Assembly (NCBI GenBank): GCA_015067995.1
Contig: SVLJ01000014.1
Location: 1 to 64,000 of the forward strand
DNA: 64,000 nucleotides
Direction of reading: 5' to 3'
Source: Oscillospiraceae bacterium
GTDB lineage: Bacteria > Bacillota > Clostridia > Oscillospirales > Oscillospiraceae
The notes under the pieces were generated by a model. It ran no database searches. It was not told the DNA's origin and saw only the letters and a program-made list of their open reading frames with translations. Position numbers and translations under genes: made by a program. Shown piece after piece: positions 1 to 8,899 of this stretch (its first letter is position 1; every line of letters begins with the position of its first letter).

Positions 1-2
1 AG

Positions 3-269
3 CTGGGAGAGGATGTCCATTTCCTCATGGTCAACATGACCTCCGGACGGGAAACGCTGGAGAGTGCAACCTCTTTCATCGAGGAACAGGGCTACTCATT
101 CCCGGTGTACTATGATACGGACGCCGACGCTGCCATGACCTATGGTGTGTACTCTCTGCCGACTACCCTTTTTATTGATGCGGAGGGCTATGGCATTGCC
201 CAGGCAACGGGAGCGATCAATGCAGAGACCCTTCAGCGGGGGATCAATATGATCTTACCAAAGAAATAA
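3..269 (+). CDS. Thioredoxin-fold (TlpA/redoxin-like) protein, C-terminal part
   Basis: The reading frame is open from the window edge, so the N-terminus and the CxxC active site lie outside. The visible 88 residues match the second half of a thioredoxin/TlpA fold: a beta strand (FLMVNM), a helix, then a strand ending in the cis-proline loop SLPTTLFID, which packs beside the active-site cysteines in this family. Such proteins usually reduce disulfides outside the membrane. The internal ATG at 27 is unlikely to be the start because the upstream codons are coding-like and belong to the fold. The exact subfamily cannot be settled from this fragment. Confidence 0.7.
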   Translation: MGEDVHFLMVNMTSGRETLESATSFIEEQGYSFPVYYDTDADAAMTYGVYSLPTTLFIDAEGYGIAQATGAINAETLQRGINMILPKK

Positions 270-377
270 TGCAGGGACAGTATTGTGCTGGAAGAACTTG
301 TTCGTGTTTTGGATAATCTGCAGTAGACTGACCGTCTTATAGTTGCGACAAGTGTTCATTGTTATATTTAGATTCGA

Positions 378-728
378 ATGGCGCAGAGCAAATGTATGGA
401 AACTTATATCAGATTATTTCGGTGCATACAGCCATGGCTGAACCGCCAATACAACCGCATGGGGATTTCGGGGATACAAGCGTCGATGATTCTTTCTTTA
501 ACTACTGAAAAAGTAAAGGAACAGCATGAGCTGGTTAACGCTCTTGGCTTGAGAAAGGGCACAATTTCCAAAGCGGTCGAACAGCTTGTTGATATTCGCA
601 CGATTAAGGTCGATCCAAATCTTCCGCCATTAGACAGGTGGTACAGCTATCTGCGACAAGTCAAAAATCCGTATTGCGTCAAAGTGGGAAATTTTGGAGT
701 CAAGCTGACTTTTCCGGATGAGCCATAG
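378..728 (+). pseudogene. MarR-like regulator N-terminus fused to an unrelated tail
   Basis: Residues 1-72 look like the first half of a MarR-family winged-helix regulator: a dimerisation helix (ETYIRLFRCIQPWLNRQ), then a helix-turn-helix with the typical LVNALGLRKGTISKAVEQL. After about residue 73 the expected wing and DRR motif are missing and the sequence continues as an unrelated tail (DRWYSYLRQVKNPY onward) that recalls small ORFs of conjugative elements, though I cannot confirm that. There is no clear ribosome site before ATG 378; ATG 396 is an alternative. The reading here is a truncated regulator joined to foreign DNA; a small genuine fusion protein is possible. Confidence 0.45.
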
Positions 729-820
729 TAATGTCGTGTGAATCTGCACTTTTTCTGAACTTCCATTGGGCCTTTCGGGTGAGTATGCTGATTTAGTCCA
801 AACAGCGCCCCGTGGCAAAA

Positions 821-844
821 GCGGCCCACTGAAAAGTGGGCCGC
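821..844 (+). terminator. GNRA-capped hairpin
   Basis: A perfect 10-bp stem (GCGGCCCACT / AGTGGGCCGC) closed by a GAAA tetraloop and followed by an A/T-rich stretch. It sits at the end of the foreign-looking segment that follows the MarR-like ORF and may terminate it. The U-tract is weak. Confidence 0.45.
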
Positions 845-868
845 CCAAATAATTTTGAAGAATTTTGT

Positions 869-1003
869 ATGTCTATCTTGACACAACCAGAGGGATTCAT
901 CACCGGAACGGCGGTGAAGATGTTCACCATTGCCGGTCCTGTCATTGTTTACGGCACGCTGGCAAGCGTGGTGTACGGCGTGATTCTGATGATTTTTGGA
1001 TGA
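869..1003 (+). pseudogene. C-terminal scrap of a membrane protein
   Basis: An ORF of 44 codons with one hydrophobic helix (about residues 18-43, IAGPVIVYGTLASVVYGVIL). It has no ribosome site and begins right after the hairpin segment, so it looks like the last transmembrane helix of a transporter whose upstream part was deleted or displaced. The parent family cannot be named from so short a piece. Confidence 0.35.
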
Positions 1004-1053
1004 TCGTGGACAGGGAACTTTCCTGCGGATGAACTTGCTTTTGGGGTGGACAA

Positions 1054-1353
1054 GTGCTACCATGTGCGCAGAAAGAAGGGATGCGCATGGAATCCGGAAA
1101 TGCGCCGCAGGAAAAGCACAGCGACGCGCTGGCGGTATGTCAGTCTGTGTCCGGCATCACCGGTTTTGCGGCCACGCTTCTGGTGAGTCCGCTGGTGGAT
1201 CATATCCAAAGCAGCGGCAATATGCTGTTTGGATTCCCGGTGCATGCCCAGCAGGTGGTGAGCCTTCTTGGTGTCCTGTTCACCGTTGTGGCCACCGTGT
1301 ATCTGCGGCTGATGCTGATGAATCGAAAGTCGTGTTCCCGTAAGGAACCGTGA
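1054..1353 (+). pseudogene. MFS transporter C-terminal remnant
   Basis: The 99-residue frame contains two hydrophobic segments (GFAATLLVSPLV and VVSLLGVLFTVVATVYLRLML) separated by HIQSSGNMLFGFPVHAQQ. This arrangement is familiar as the last two helices of a major-facilitator-superfamily transporter. The other ten helices are absent, and the preceding bases do not continue the protein in any frame. With the fragment just upstream it forms a stretch of decayed transporter genes. A rho-independent terminator follows at once. Confidence 0.5.
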
Positions 1354-1354
1354 G

Positions 1355-1391
1355 AAAAGCCTGCCCCTCTGCGGGGTGGGCTTTTGCTTTT
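1355..1391 (+). terminator. Rho-independent terminator
   Basis: AAAGCC..CCCC pairs with GGGG..GGCTTT around a TCTG loop and is followed by a T-rich run. It ends the decayed transporter region and insulates the gene downstream. Confidence 0.7.
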
Positions 1392-1463
1392 CCGGCTGTG
1401 CCAACATAACCAAAAACTTGTGGAAAGGATGATTTTTCTGCGGATGTATCGAAAGATTCGGGG

Positions 1464-1492
1464 TTGTTAGAAGGCCAACTATCGGATATAAT
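1464..1492 (+). promoter_or_regulatory. Sigma-A promoter for the DUF1576 gene
   Basis: TTGTTA at 1464-1469 and a perfect TATAAT at 1487-1492 with a 17-bp spacer, about 40 bases before the TTG start codon of the next gene. Confidence 0.6.
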
Positions 1493-1532
1493 AAAAAATT
1501 AAATACAAGTAAACCGTGAGGAGGGCGACTGT

Positions 1533-3038
1533 TTGCAGACACATCACGAGCATGCGGAGCGTTATGAATGGGTATATACCGCCGGTATGGTCTTTTCCGC
1601 CGTTCTGGTGGCGCTGGGCTTTGTGCTGGATTCCCCGCAGGAAATCTGGAGCGGCATCATTCGGATTATCACCATGCAGGATCTTCTGATCACCGACTAC
1701 TTTTATCTGGCGGGGCCCGGTGCTGCATTGGTAAATGCCGGTATTGTCAATGCCATTGCCATGAATGTGATCCGCTTTTCCGGTGACCCCTGCAACGGCT
1801 TTACCATCGTGGAGATCGGGCTGATGACCGGCTTCTCGCTGTTTGGAAAGAATTTCATCAACATCTGGCCCATCATTCTGGGCACGTGGCTGTACTCCAA
1901 ATACCAGAAGGAACCTTTCAGCAAATATTCCTCCGTGGCGCTGCTGGCCACCGCCCTTTCGCCCATGGTCAGCTACATGGCTCTGGGCAGCACCTTTGCC
2001 AGCCTGCCGCTGGGTTTTTTTGTGGGCGTTGCCATCGGCTTTGTCATGCCAACTCTGAGTGCCTACACCTATAAAATCCAGAACGGCATGAACCTCTACA
2101 ACATGGGCTTTGCCTGCGGCCTGTTTGCCCTGATGGTGGTGCCCATCCTGACGGCGCTGGGCGACAAGCCGGAGACTGTCCTCTACTGGGCGGAGGGCTA
2201 TAATCTGCTGTTCGGCTGCATTCTGGCAGTGTTTTGCCTGATTCTCATTGCCCTGGGATTTTTCACCAGACATCCCGTCTGGGCAGTCTGGGCCGGTTAC
2301 CGCCGCCTGATCTCCACCACGGGACGCGCACCCAGCGACTATCTGCGTATGTTCGGCGGCTGTCCGACACTGGTGAATATGGGCATCAACGGACTCATCG
2401 CCACCGGCTATATCCTCATTACCGGCGGTGATCTCAACGGCCCCACCATCGGTGCCATTCTGACGGTGATGGGTTTCTCCGCCGTTGGCAAGCATGCTTT
2501 CAATATCGTGCCGGTGATGGTGGGCATCGGGCTCAGCGCCGCCCTGATCCACGGAGATATTGCCAAGCCTGCTCTGCAGATCGCGGCACTGTTCGGTACG
2601 GCGCTGGCACCTGTGGCGGGACATTTCGGCTGGCTCTACGGCATCATTGCCGGGTTTATCCATGCATCGCTGGTGATGCAGACCGGCGGCCCCGTGGGTG
2701 GCCTGAACCTTTACAACAACGGTTTTTCTGCCGGACTCATCGTGACGGTGATGTATCCCACCGTCACGGCCATCGTTCGCCGCCGCCGCATCATCGTCCG
2801 GGACGAGGACTACTACGACCTGTTCGAGGAGGATGCGCCCATCGATATTTCCAGCTGGCGCACCCACAGTCAGGACAATCCCCATGTGGTGGAGGAGCGG
2901 GAGCGGCTCCATCACCACGCGCCGCATGCAGCGGATATCCTCCCGGAAACCGAGGATGGAAATCAGGAGACCGTGGAGGACAACACCTCCGTGGATTTGC
3001 CTGACGAAGCTATGGACAACAAGTCCGATCTGGACTGA
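1533..3038 (+). CDS. DUF1576 multi-pass membrane protein
   Basis: A 501-residue protein with about ten to twelve hydrophobic segments in two similar halves: GFTIVEIGLMTGFSLFGKN in the first resembles GPTIGAILTVMGFSAVGKH in the second, so an internal duplication with inverted or pseudo-symmetric packing is likely. Each half also has a Y/NLYNxGFxxGL motif (MNLYNMGFACGL, LNLYNNGFSAGL). These features match DUF1576, a family of unknown function common in Clostridia; a transporter role is inferred from topology only. The last 80 residues are polar and acidic (cytoplasmic tail). The start is TTG at 1533, chosen for the GTGAGGAGG ribosome site at 1516-1524. A promoter lies just upstream. Confidence 0.75.
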   Translation: MQTHHEHAERYEWVYTAGMVFSAVLVALGFVLDSPQEIWSGIIRIITMQDLLITDYFYLAGPGAALVNAGIVNAIAMNVIRFSGDPCNGFTIVEIGLMTGFSLFGKNFINIWPIILGTWLYSKYQKEPFSKYSSVALLATALSPMVSYMALGSTFASLPLGFFVGVAIGFVMPTLSAYTYKIQNGMNLYNMGFACGLFALMVVPILTALGDKPETVLYWAEGYNLLFGCILAVFCLILIALGFFTRHPVWAVWAGYRRLISTTGRAPSDYLRMFGGCPTLVNMGINGLIATGYILITGGDLNGPTIGAILTVMGFSAVGKHAFNIVPVMVGIGLSAALIHGDIAKPALQIAALFGTALAPVAGHFGWLYGIIAGFIHASLVMQTGGPVGGLNLYNNGFSAGLIVTVMYPTVTAIVRRRRIIVRDEDYYDLFEEDAPIDISSWRTHSQDNPHVVEERERLHHHAPHAADILPETEDGNQETVEDNTSVDLPDEAMDNKSDLD

Positions 3039-3073
3039 AAGCTCCCGGTTTAACCGGGGAAGGAGAGAAATAC

Positions 3074-3730
3074 ATGTATTCCCATGTTTTGTTTGATCTG
3101 GATGGAACTTTGACCGACTCCCGGGAAGGGATCGTCAACAGCGTGAGATATGCGCTGGAGAAGATGAACCGCCCGGCCCTTTCCGAACGGGAGCTGAATC
3201 AGTTTGTGGGCCCGCCTTTGCAGCAGATGTTCCGGCAGATGTGCGGCTTCACGCCGGAGGAAGCGATCCAGGGCATTGAACTGTACCGGGAACGCTACAA
3301 TACCATCGGAAAGTTTGAAAATGCCGCCGCAGAGGGCGCGGCGGAGCTGCTGCGGGAACTGAAGGAGCGGGGCTACAAGGTGGCGCTGGCATCCTCCAAG
3401 CCGGAGGCGCTGTGCCGGTTTCTCTGTGAACACTTCGGCTTTGCTCCGTGGCTGGATGTCATTGCCGGCAGCCCGCCCCAGCAGGACGCGGAAAAGGCGG
3501 ACGTTATCCGGAATGCCCTGCAGCGTCTGGGGATGCGTGAAGGCGATTGCCGTCAGGTGCTGATGGTGGGTGACCGCAAGTATGACGTGCTGGGCGCTGC
3601 CGCCTGCGGCATGGACTGCGTGGGCGTGGAGTTTTTCCCCGGCGCCGAACCCGGCGAGCTGGCAGATGCCGGTGCTGTTGCGGTGGTGAAGACCGTGGCG
3701 GAGCTGCGGGAATTTATTCTGACACACTGA
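3074..3730 (+). CDS. HAD-superfamily phosphatase (phosphoglycolate phosphatase-like)
   Basis: A 218-residue haloacid-dehalogenase hydrolase. Motif I is [10 protein letters not shown] (nucleophile Asp8, acid/base Asp10), motif II lies in the VALASSK segment (Ser), the motif III lysine is K137 region (EKAD), and motif IV is [12 protein letters not shown]. The helical cap inserted after motif I identifies the subclass I PGP/Gph-type enzymes that hydrolyse small phosphate esters such as phosphoglycolate or pyrophosphate. The substrate cannot be decided from the sequence. The start ATG follows GGGAAGGAGAG. It lies 35 bases after the DUF1576 gene and may be co-transcribed with it; a terminator follows. 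Confidence 0.8.
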   Translation: MYSHVLFDLDGTLTDSREGIVNSVRYALEKMNRPALSERELNQFVGPPLQQMFRQMCGFTPEEAIQGIELYRERYNTIGKFENAAAEGAAELLRELKERGYKVALASSKPEALCRFLCEHFGFAPWLDVIAGSPPQQDAEKADVIRNALQRLGMREGDCRQVLMVGDRKYDVLGAAACGMDCVGVEFFPGAEPGELADAGAVAVVKTVAELREFILTH

Positions 3731-3737
3731 ACACAAA

Positions 3738-3777
3738 AGCGTGTCCGGCCGGACTGTATCGGGCGGGCACGTTTTTG
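3738..3777 (+). terminator. Rho-independent terminator
   Basis: CGTGTCCGGCC pairs imperfectly with GGGCGGGCACG and is followed by TTTTT. It closes the unit that ends with the HAD phosphatase gene. Confidence 0.6.
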
Positions 3778-3798
3778 CGTGAAGGAGAAGGTGCATAC

Positions 3799-3827
3799 TG
3801 GACAGACTATGGGGTTTCTGATAAAAT
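3799..3827 (+). promoter_or_regulatory. Sigma-A promoter for deoC-deoD
   Basis: TGGACA at 3799-3804 and TAAAAT at 3822-3827 with a 17-bp spacer, placing the start of transcription about 45 bases before deoC. Confidence 0.5.
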
Positions 3828-3882
3828 AATAAAAATAAATGTGCAGTTCTCTTTGCACCTGACTGACAAGGAGGCAATGGAT

Positions 3883-4539
3883 ATGGAAATCAAGAAAATT
3901 CTGGCAACGGTGGATCACACTCTGCTGGCACAGACTGCCACATGGGAGGAGATCCGCGCCATCTGTGATGACGGCATTCGTTATGGCTGCGCCAGCGTAT
4001 GCATCCCGTCCGGTTATGTGAAGCAGGCGGCGGAGTATGTGAAGGGACAGATCCCGGTCTGCACCGTCATCGGTTTCCCCAACGGCTATGAGACCACGTC
4101 TGTGAAATGCTTTCAGACGGCAGATGCCGTGGCTGCCGGCGCGGAGGAGATCGACATGGTCATCAATCTGGGCTGGGTGAAGGATGGCCGCTGGGAGGAT
4201 ATCCTGCAGGAGATCCGGGCGGTGAAGGAGGCCTGCGGCGGAAAGCTGCTGAAGGTCATCATTGAGACCTGCTTCCTGACGGAGGAAGAGAAGATCCGTA
4301 TGTGTGAGATCGTCACCGCCTCCGGCGCGGAATATATCAAGACCTCCACCGGCTTCGGCGGAGGCGGTGCCACCCGCGAGGATGTGGCCCTGTTCGCTGC
4401 CCATGTGGGGGCTCATGTGAAGATCAAGGCGGCGGGCGGCATTGCTGATCTGCAGGATGCGGAGGATTTCCTGAAGCTGGGCGCGTCCCGACTGGGCACC
4501 AGCCGCATCGTCAAGGCTGTAAAGGCCATGGAAAAGTAA
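3883..4539 (+). CDS. deoC: Deoxyribose-phosphate aldolase
   Basis: A 218-residue class I aldolase of the DeoC family. It cleaves 2-deoxyribose 5-phosphate to glyceraldehyde 3-phosphate and acetaldehyde, the last step in using the deoxyribose of nucleosides. Visible family motifs are the N-terminal [17 protein letters not shown] (substrate aspartate), LLKVIIETC with the Schiff-base lysine, and [12 protein letters not shown] with the second active-site lysine. A longer frame reaches back to 3775, but AAGGAGG at 3868-3874 is well spaced for ATG 3883 and too close to ATG 3877. deoD follows 44 bases later, so the two form a nucleoside-salvage operon. Confidence 0.93.
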   Translation: MEIKKILATVDHTLLAQTATWEEIRAICDDGIRYGCASVCIPSGYVKQAAEYVKGQIPVCTVIGFPNGYETTSVKCFQTADAVAAGAEEIDMVINLGWVKDGRWEDILQEIRAVKEACGGKLLKVIIETCFLTEEEKIRMCEIVTASGAEYIKTSTGFGGGGATREDVALFAAHVGAHVKIKAAGGIADLQDAEDFLKLGASRLGTSRIVKAVKAMEK

Positions 4540-4583
4540 GCAGCGAAAACCGTTTATCATAAAAACAACAGGAGGAAATTACC

Positions 4584-5300
4584 ATGTCTACTCCCCATAT
4601 CTCCGCCGAAAAGGGCGCATTTGCCAAGACCGTGCTGATGCCCGGCGATCCCCTGCGTTCCAAGTTTATTGCCGAGACCTTCCTGACCGACGCCAAGCTG
4701 GTGAACAACGTTCGCGGTGTGCAGGGCTATACCGGCACTTATCAGGGTGTTCCCGTGTCCGTGATGGCTTCCGGCATGGGTATTCCCAGCATGGGCATCT
4801 ATTCCTATGAGCTGTTCAACTTCTACGATGTGGACAACATCATCCGTATCGGCTCTGCCGGCGCCATGAAGGCCGACCTGAAGCTGATGAGCGTTGTGGC
4901 TGCCATGGGCGCCTGCACCGACTCCAACTACGCCCGCCAGTATGACGTCAACGGTGTTTTCACTCCCATCGCCGACTACACCCTGCTGGAGACTGCCGTG
5001 GCCACTGCCCGTGAAATGGATGTGGAGATGGCCGTGGGCAACGTGGCCTGTTCCGAGGTGTTTTATGACAACTCCGGCAAGCTGCTGAACTGGGCCAAGC
5101 TGGGCGTGCTGTGCGCTGAGATGGAGTCTGTGGCTCTGTACTGCAACGCTGCCGCTGCCGGTAAGCGTGCTCTGACGCTGCTGACCATTTCCGACAACAT
5201 TGTTACCGAAGAGAAACTCTCTGCCGAGGAACGTCAGCTGGGCTTCACCAAGATGATGGAGATCGCTCTGAAGACCGCTGTGAAGATGGCGGAGAAGTAA
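4584..5300 (+). CDS. deoD: Purine-nucleoside phosphorylase, DeoD type
   Basis: A 238-residue hexameric-type nucleoside phosphorylase. It splits purine (deoxy)nucleosides with phosphate into base and (deoxy)ribose 1-phosphate. Recognisable features are VLMPGDPLRSKFIAE at the N-terminus (phosphate site GDP), MASGMGIPSMGIYS, IRIGSAGA, the EMESVALY nucleoside-binding segment, and LTISDN with the catalytic Asp near residue 204. The length is normal for DeoD. An AGGAGG site precedes the ATG. With deoC it would feed deoxynucleoside carbon into glycolysis; a mutase and a transporter are not in this window. Confidence 0.93.
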   Translation: MSTPHISAEKGAFAKTVLMPGDPLRSKFIAETFLTDAKLVNNVRGVQGYTGTYQGVPVSVMASGMGIPSMGIYSYELFNFYDVDNIIRIGSAGAMKADLKLMSVVAAMGACTDSNYARQYDVNGVFTPIADYTLLETAVATAREMDVEMAVGNVACSEVFYDNSGKLLNWAKLGVLCAEMESVALYCNAAAAGKRALTLLTISDNIVTEEKLSAEERQLGFTKMMEIALKTAVKMAEK

Positions 5301-5326
5301 GCCTGTTTTCACCTGTTATACGCCTG

Positions 5327-5366
5327 ATACCCGCCTGATATCCACCGATATCAGGCGGGTATTTTC
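5327..5366. terminator. Bidirectional rho-independent terminator
   Basis: A perfect 15-bp stem (5327-5341 with 5348-5362) around a six-base loop. It lies between the converging deoD and ylbJ genes; the right arm nearly touches the ylbJ stop codon, so it probably serves both strands. Confidence 0.8.
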
Positions 5367-6282
5367 ATGGGAACACGAGGCCGGTGCAGAGCCATGCCAG
5401 CAGAGCGGAGAGCACTCCCTGCACCGCCTTGCCCAGCGCACAGCGTCGGAGGGACAGACCGGTATCCGCCGTCAGGGCTGCCGTCTGACACAGCACGGAT
5501 ATGCCGCCCCAGCCGGAAAGTCCCGCGGCCAGCACAAAGCCGCTCCGATCCGACGGGATCAGAGGCAGGGTGGAGAATAGCTCCAGCAGTCCCGATGCCA
5601 GCGCCCCCACAGTGCCGCCGATGGCACGGAAGGGCAGGGAAAGCACAGAGAACACCACTACAAAGGCGCAGACATTCAGGATGCTCCGCAGCGCCGTCTG
5701 TACGGCGGAAACGAACACAGAGGAGACGGTGACTGCCCGAAAGGCGGCAGCAGGCGTGGGAGACGGGCGGGACTCCGCACCGGAGGGTGGTCTGCCTGCC
5801 AGAAGTCCGGCCGTCAGGGCGGCGGCGATGTGGATGAGCCAAAGCCACAGCCCTGCCCGGAAGCTGCCGAAGAGTCCTGTGCCAAGCACGCTGATGAGAA
5901 AGGCCGGATTTGCGTTGTTGCAGAAGGAGAGCAGCCGTTCTGCTTCATCGCGGGTCAGAAGTCCGTTGCGGTACAGCTCCGCAGCGGTGCGTCCGCCCAT
6001 GGGGTAGCCGCCGATGAGTCCCAGAACCAGCGCCGAAGCACCTGCGCCGCCGATGCCGTAGAGCGCCATAAGACCGCCCAGCGGCGCATCCAGCAGCTCA
6101 CCCAGCCCCAGAGCCACCAGCATGGAGGAAACCACCATGAAGGGGAACAGCGCCGGGATCACGGAGTGTGCACAGAGGGTCAGTGCCGCGCCCACGGCGT
6201 CCTTGACGGATGTATCCAGCAGCAGCCACAGGGCCACCGGGATCAGAAACAGAAGCAGCGTGGTTTGCAGTGATTTTTTCAT
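5365..6282 (-). CDS. ylbJ: Sporulation integral membrane protein YlbJ
   Basis: A 305-residue hydrophobic protein with about eight transmembrane segments. The segments SVIPALFPFMVVSSML, GLIGGYPMGGRTAAELY, LLSFCNNANPAFLISVLGTGLFGS and IPSDRSGFVLAAGLSGWGGISVLCQT are characteristic of YlbJ (Gate-domain family), which is made in the mother cell under sigma-E in Bacillus and is needed for spore envelope formation. The open frame extends far upstream, but the start is set at ATG 6282 because AGGGAGGT lies 8 bases before it and the first residues (MKKSLQTTLLLFLIP) form the first membrane helix. It is divergent from yqfC. Confidence 0.88.
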   Translation of the reverse strand: MKKSLQTTLLLFLIPVALWLLLDTSVKDAVGAALTLCAHSVIPALFPFMVVSSMLVALGLGELLDAPLGGLMALYGIGGAGASALVLGLIGGYPMGGRTAAELYRNGLLTRDEAERLLSFCNNANPAFLISVLGTGLFGSFRAGLWLWLIHIAAALTAGLLAGRPPSGAESRPSPTPAAAFRAVTVSSVFVSAVQTALRSILNVCAFVVVFSVLSLPFRAIGGTVGALASGLLELFSTLPLIPSDRSGFVLAAGLSGWGGISVLCQTAALTADTGLSLRRCALGKAVQGVLSALLAWLCTGLVFP

Positions 6283-6392
6283 ACGGACATACCTCCCTGT
6301 GATGAGAGGGTATGCACCGACCCAGGGAAAAAGTACAAGCCGGCGGGCAAGTTTTTTCCGGCTGCGGCATAAGGTTTCCCGAGGTGAGGAAT

Positions 6393-6674
6393 ATGGAACG
6401 CGGAAAACGCATGGCGCCGCTGGATGGTCTGGCGGAGCTGTTTGACCTGCCGGCGGATCTGGTGGCGGGTCTTGTGCATCTGGAAATGATAGGAGACCGG
6501 CAGCTGTATGTGGAGCATCATCAGGGGATTCTCTCTTATAGCAGCCTGTGCATCGATGTGAATACGGCGCAGGGCATCCTCCGGGTGGAGGGGGAGCGGC
6601 TGGAGCTGGTAGCCATGACCGCCGAGGAACTGCGTATCGGCGGGCATATCCGGTGCGTGGGGTGGGTGATATGA
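6393..6674 (+). CDS. yqfC: Sporulation protein YqfC (YabP family)
   Basis: A 93-residue protein of the YabP/YqfC family, whose members are sporulation proteins of unknown biochemical role. The motif GDRQLYVEHHQGILSYSS followed by a short beta-rich C-terminus is typical. The ATG at 6393 follows GAGGTGAGG by a normal distance; the longer frame from 6312 has no ribosome site. It is immediately followed by yqfD, one base apart, as in other spore formers. Confidence 0.85.
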   Translation: MERGKRMAPLDGLAELFDLPADLVAGLVHLEMIGDRQLYVEHHQGILSYSSLCIDVNTAQGILRVEGERLELVAMTAEELRIGGHIRCVGWVI

Positions 6675-6675
6675 T

Positions 6676-7881
6676 ATGCTGCTGACCAAAATCACCAACC
6701 GCCTCCGGGGGGAGGTGCGGCTGCGGGTGGTGTCCGCCTTCCCGGAGCGGGTGCTGAACCTGTGCGCCAGCCGTCGGCTGGCATTGTGGGATGTGTGCTG
6801 GGTCACCCCCACAGAGTTTGCCTGCACCCTGTCCTGGCAGGACTGCCGGGAGCTGCGGCGCGCGGCGGAGAAGCTGGACTGCTCTCTGACGGTGGAGCAG
6901 CGGCGGGGGATGCCCTTCTTTCTCCGCTGGCTGAAAGGACGGCGTGCGCTTGCCGTGGGCATTGCTGCCAGTGCGCTGGGTTTGCTGCTGGGTTCGTTTT
7001 TCATCTGGGATTTTGAGATCGAGGGCAATGTGACTGTCAGCGACCGGGAGATCCTCCGGGCGTTGGAAAAGAACGGCGTGCGGATGGGCAGCTTTGGCCT
7101 CTCGGTGGATGGGGACGATCTGCGCAACCATGTGCTTCTGGATCTGCCGCAGCTGAGCTGGATCGCCGTGAATGTCACCGGCTGCCGCGCTCATGTGCAG
7201 GTGCGGGAGCGGGTGGAAGCGCCCGGAATCGTGGATCGGCGGGAGCCGTCCAATCTGGTGGCCCGGCGCGCCGGGCTGGTGCTGGAGATCCGGACGCTGG
7301 CCGGGGAACGGATGGTGCTGCCCGGTACCACGGTGGAGGAGGGACAGCTGCTGATCTCCGGTATTGAGGATACGGACACCTTTGGCGCCCGGATGCTGGC
7401 GGGACTGGGCAGCGTTACCGCCAGAACGTGGTACACCCTGACCACGGAGGTGCCGCTGACCGGACGACGCAAGGCGTATGGGGAGGAAACGGTTCGATGG
7501 GCGCTGGTTTTTGGCACGCATCGGGTAAATTTCTATGGAAACAGTAGCATTGCGGACGGGAAATATGATAAAATACAAAAAAGAACGCAGCTGCGGTTTC
7601 TTGGCATCTCTCTGCCGGTATCCACGGTACGGGAGGTGTGGCGTCCCTACACCGAAGAGGCGGTGACGCTGACAGCGGCGGAGGCGCGTCAGAAGGGAGA
7701 AGCCATTCTGACGGAATACCTCCATACGCTGGTGGATGATTACGGCACGGTACAGTCCTCCCTGTGTACTGCACGGGAGGCAGACGACGTCCTGCGGGTG
7801 ACGCTGACGGCGGAATGCCGGGAGGAGATCGGACGGCAGGTGCCCATCTACGACCAGACGGTGATGGACGCAGAGGCATAA
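6676..7881 (+). CDS. yqfD: Sporulation protein YqfD
   Basis: A 401-residue protein: a soluble N-terminal part, one transmembrane segment near residues 92-113 (RALAVGIAASALGLLLGSFFIW), then a large domain beginning with DFEIEGNVTVSDREILRALEKNGV, a POTRA-like fold expected outside the membrane. This architecture is that of YqfD (SpoIV-related), a sigma-E-controlled sporulation protein. It abuts yqfC and precedes phoH, the classical order in Firmicutes. The exact molecular role in the family is not known. Confidence 0.9.
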   Translation: MLLTKITNRLRGEVRLRVVSAFPERVLNLCASRRLALWDVCWVTPTEFACTLSWQDCRELRRAAEKLDCSLTVEQRRGMPFFLRWLKGRRALAVGIAASALGLLLGSFFIWDFEIEGNVTVSDREILRALEKNGVRMGSFGLSVDGDDLRNHVLLDLPQLSWIAVNVTGCRAHVQVRERVEAPGIVDRREPSNLVARRAGLVLEIRTLAGERMVLPGTTVEEGQLLISGIEDTDTFGARMLAGLGSVTARTWYTLTTEVPLTGRRKAYGEETVRWALVFGTHRVNFYGNSSIADGKYDKIQKRTQLRFLGISLPVSTVREVWRPYTEEAVTLTAAEARQKGEAILTEYLHTLVDDYGTVQSSLCTAREADDVLRVTLTAECREEIGRQVPIYDQTVMDAEA

Positions 7882-7924
7882 ACATGGCGGGTGCTTTGCC
7901 CGCCTTTACGAAGGAGAGAGCGGT

Positions 7925-8899
7925 TTGGAACAGAGGATCAGCATTGAACGCATTGAGGAGGCCATCAACATCTTTGGCTCCTTTGACGAGAATATCCGCC
8001 TGCTGGAGCAGGAGTTTTCCGTGACGGTGGTGAACCGTGACGGTGAGCTGCGGGTGGACGGCGAGCCGGAGGATACCCTGCTGGCAGTGAAAGCCATTCA
8101 GGCGCTGCTGAAGCTGTCCTCCCGGGGTGAGACCATCGGCGAACAGACGGTGCGCTACGTCATCGGCCTTGCCCGCTCCGGCAAGGAGGACAAGGTAGAG
8201 GAGCTGACGGCGGATGTGCTGTGCATCAGCGCCAAGGGCCGCCCCATCAAGCCCAAGACCATCGGCCAGAAGGAATATATCCAGTCGGTGCTGAAAAACA
8301 CCGTCACCATCGGCGTGGGTCCGGCGGGTACCGGCAAGACGTATCTTGCCGTGGCCGCCGCCGTGCAGGCCTTCCGGGACAAGCAGGTGAACCGCATCAT
8401 TCTCACACGTCCGGCGGTGGAGGCCGGCGAGCGCCTGGGTTTCCTGCCCGGCGACCTGCAGAGCAAGGTAGACCCCTACCTGCGTCCCCTGTACGACGCC
8501 CTGTTTGACATGCTGGGTGCAGAGACCTATCAGAAGTATCTGGAGCGGGGCAACATTGAGGTTGCGCCTCTGGCCTATATGCGCGGCCGCACGCTGGATG
8601 ACAGCTTTATTATTCTGGACGAGGCTCAGAATACCTCCCGGGAGCAGATGAAGATGTTCCTGACCCGCCTTGGGTTTGGCTCCAAGATCGTCATCACCGG
8701 CGATACCACCCAGATCGACCTGCCGCCGGACAAGATGTCCGGCCTGAAGGAGGCTATGCGTGTGCTGCGGGATGTGGAGGGCATCGGCATCTGCCAGCTC
8801 ACCAATGCCGACGTGGTGCGCCATGTGATGGTGCAGCGCATCGTCAAGGCCTATGAGGACTATGAGATCGCCAAAAACGGCGGAAAGGGCAAAAAATGA
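7925..8899 (+). CDS. phoH: PhoH-like ATPase
   Basis: A 324-residue P-loop ATPase of the PhoH/YbeZ family. There is an N-terminal KH-like RNA-binding region (about residues 1-100), then Walker A GPAGTGKTYLA near residue 133 and Walker B with IILDEAQN near residue 230. The family is linked to RNA processing together with YbeY, which is encoded just downstream here. The start is TTG at 7925, supported by GAAGGAGAG upstream and by the conserved MEQRISIE-type N-terminus. It overlaps the next gene by four bases (ATGA), so translation is probably coupled. Confidence 0.92.
   Translation: MEQRISIERIEEAINIFGSFDENIRLLEQEFSVTVVNRDGELRVDGEPEDTLLAVKAIQALLKLSSRGETIGEQTVRYVIGLARSGKEDKVEELTADVLCISAKGRPIKPKTIGQKEYIQSVLKNTVTIGVGPAGTGKTYLAVAAAVQAFRDKQVNRIILTRPAVEAGERLGFLPGDLQSKVDPYLRPLYDALFDMLGAETYQKYLERGNIEVAPLAYMRGRTLDDSFIILDEAQNTSREQMKMFLTRLGFGSKIVITGDTTQIDLPPDKMSGLKEAMRVLRDVEGIGICQLTNADVVRHVMVQRIVKAYEDYEIAKNGGKGKK

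Noticed and set aside
1479..2927. A 482-codon open frame on the minus strand under the DUF1576 gene
   Set aside because: Low-complexity His/Gln/Gly-rich translation typical of the antisense of a G/C-rich gene; the plus-strand protein has a clear family, promoter and ribosome site.
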